Of a stretch of 6,265 nucleotides of DNA, positions 6,129 to 6,265 are shown one piece after another. Made by a program: the position numbers and the translations under genes. Within the stretch, counting starts at the first letter, position 1. Every line of letters begins with the position of its first letter. This stretch comes from Rhodoferax sp. (GTDB lineage Bacteria; Pseudomonadota; Gammaproteobacteria; Burkholderiales; Burkholderiaceae_C), in the NCBI GenBank assembly GCA_028292305.1, contig JAQGMQ010000832.1:1-6265 (forward strand), given 5' to 3'. The notes under the pieces are model-generated. The model had not been told where the DNA came from. It saw only the letters and a list, made by a program, of their open reading frames with translations, and ran no database searches.

Positions 6129-6160
6129 CCTTCCCCTTCCGGGGGAAGGCCGGGATGGGG
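6129..6160 (+). repeat. REP-like palindromic repeat, unit 3
   Basis: A perfect 8-bp stem CCTTCCCC (6129-6136) pairs with GGGGAAGG (6142-6149) across a 5-nt loop, followed directly by CCGGGATGGGG (6150-6160). This is the same design as unit 1 at the left end, whose tail is CCAGGGTGAGG. It begins 18 nt after the stop of the fusion gene. With no T-run on either strand it is not a typical intrinsic terminator, though it could slow polymerase or protect the 3' end of the operon mRNA. Its GGGGGAAGG arm also resembles a Shine-Dalgarno sequence 5 nt before an ATG at 6155. Confidence 0.65.
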
Positions 6161-6178
6161 GCTCTCCAACCAAGCACG

Positions 6179-6265
6179 ATGCGAAACCAGTCCACACCCA
6201 ACGCCCGCGCGAATGCACAAGTGCTTCGACGTGAGATGACCGATTCGGAGCGAAAGCTCTGGGGC
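6179..6265 (+). CDS. DUF559 family protein, N-terminal fragment (runs off window)
   Basis: The first 29 codons of a gene cut by the window end. The translation MRNQSTPNARANAQVLRREM followed by TDSERKLWG matches the opening of DUF559 proteins, where R-x-L-R-R-x-M/S-T-D-A/S-E-x-x-L-W is the conserved first helix. These are about 110-150 aa with a fold related to the very-short-patch-repair (Vsr) endonuclease; their biological role is not settled. No good ribosome binding site precedes ATG 6179. An in-frame ATG at 6155, inside the repeat and 5 nt after a GGGGGAAGG arm, would add MGALQPST and is a possible alternative. Codon use (CGA three times, ACA, GCA, CAA, CTT) differs from the operon genes and suggests acquisition by transfer. 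The catalytic region lies outside the window, so activity cannot be judged. Confidence 0.8.
   Translation, partial: MRNQSTPNARANAQVLRREMTDSERKLWG

Noticed and set aside
6129..6149. Rho-independent terminator after the fusion gene
   Set aside because: The stem is strong, but no T-run follows on either strand and the sequence matches the repeat layout seen at the left end, so it is called a REP-like element.
1..6265. CRISPR array, tRNA/rRNA gene, riboswitch or complete insertion sequence
   Set aside because: No regularly spaced repeats, no cloverleaf or rRNA motifs, no leader structure before a biosynthetic gene, and no transposase coding sequence were seen on either strand.

Overview
The window is GC-rich DNA (clearly above 60% in the genes) from a proteobacterium. 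The gene types, codon use and intergenic repeat style point to Betaproteobacteria, order Burkholderiales, most likely Comamonadaceae (Variovorax/Acidovorax/Polaromonas type). This placement is by recognition, not by a database search.

Layout: positions 1-113 hold two degenerate REP-like palindromic units in opposite orientation. Positions 114-674 contain no convincing gene. They carry a roughly 70-bp unit present twice in direct orientation (141-214 and 419-487), a long-range inverted repeat, and then the promoter/operator region of a TetR-type regulator. From 675 to 6110 there is one compact plus-strand cluster: TetR regulator, 598-aa acyl-CoA dehydrogenase, small secreted DUF2147 protein, and a 799-aa bifunctional 3-hydroxyacyl-CoA dehydrogenase/enoyl-CoA hydratase. 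The gaps are 4, 29 and 15 nt, so a single operon is likely. After it comes a third REP-like palindrome (6129-6160) and the first 29 codons of a DUF559-family (Vsr-like endonuclease fold) gene that runs off the window.

The enzymes cover three of the four beta-oxidation steps: oxidation of acyl-CoA to enoyl-CoA by the flavoprotein, then hydration and NAD-dependent oxidation to 3-ketoacyl-CoA by the fusion protein, whose catalytic residues are all present. The thiolase that would complete the cycle is not in the window. The place where it might be expected is occupied by the repeat plus the DUF559 gene. The TetR protein probably senses an acyl-CoA or fatty acid and represses its own operon through a palindrome lying between candidate -35 and -10 boxes. 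The exported DUF2147 protein is the unexplained partner in the operon.

The core is a conventional fatty-acid degradation operon. The less ordinary signals are the repeat/DUF559 junction, the shift in codon use at the 3' end of the fusion gene just before it, the duplicated noncoding unit upstream, and the secreted protein inside a cytoplasmic pathway operon.
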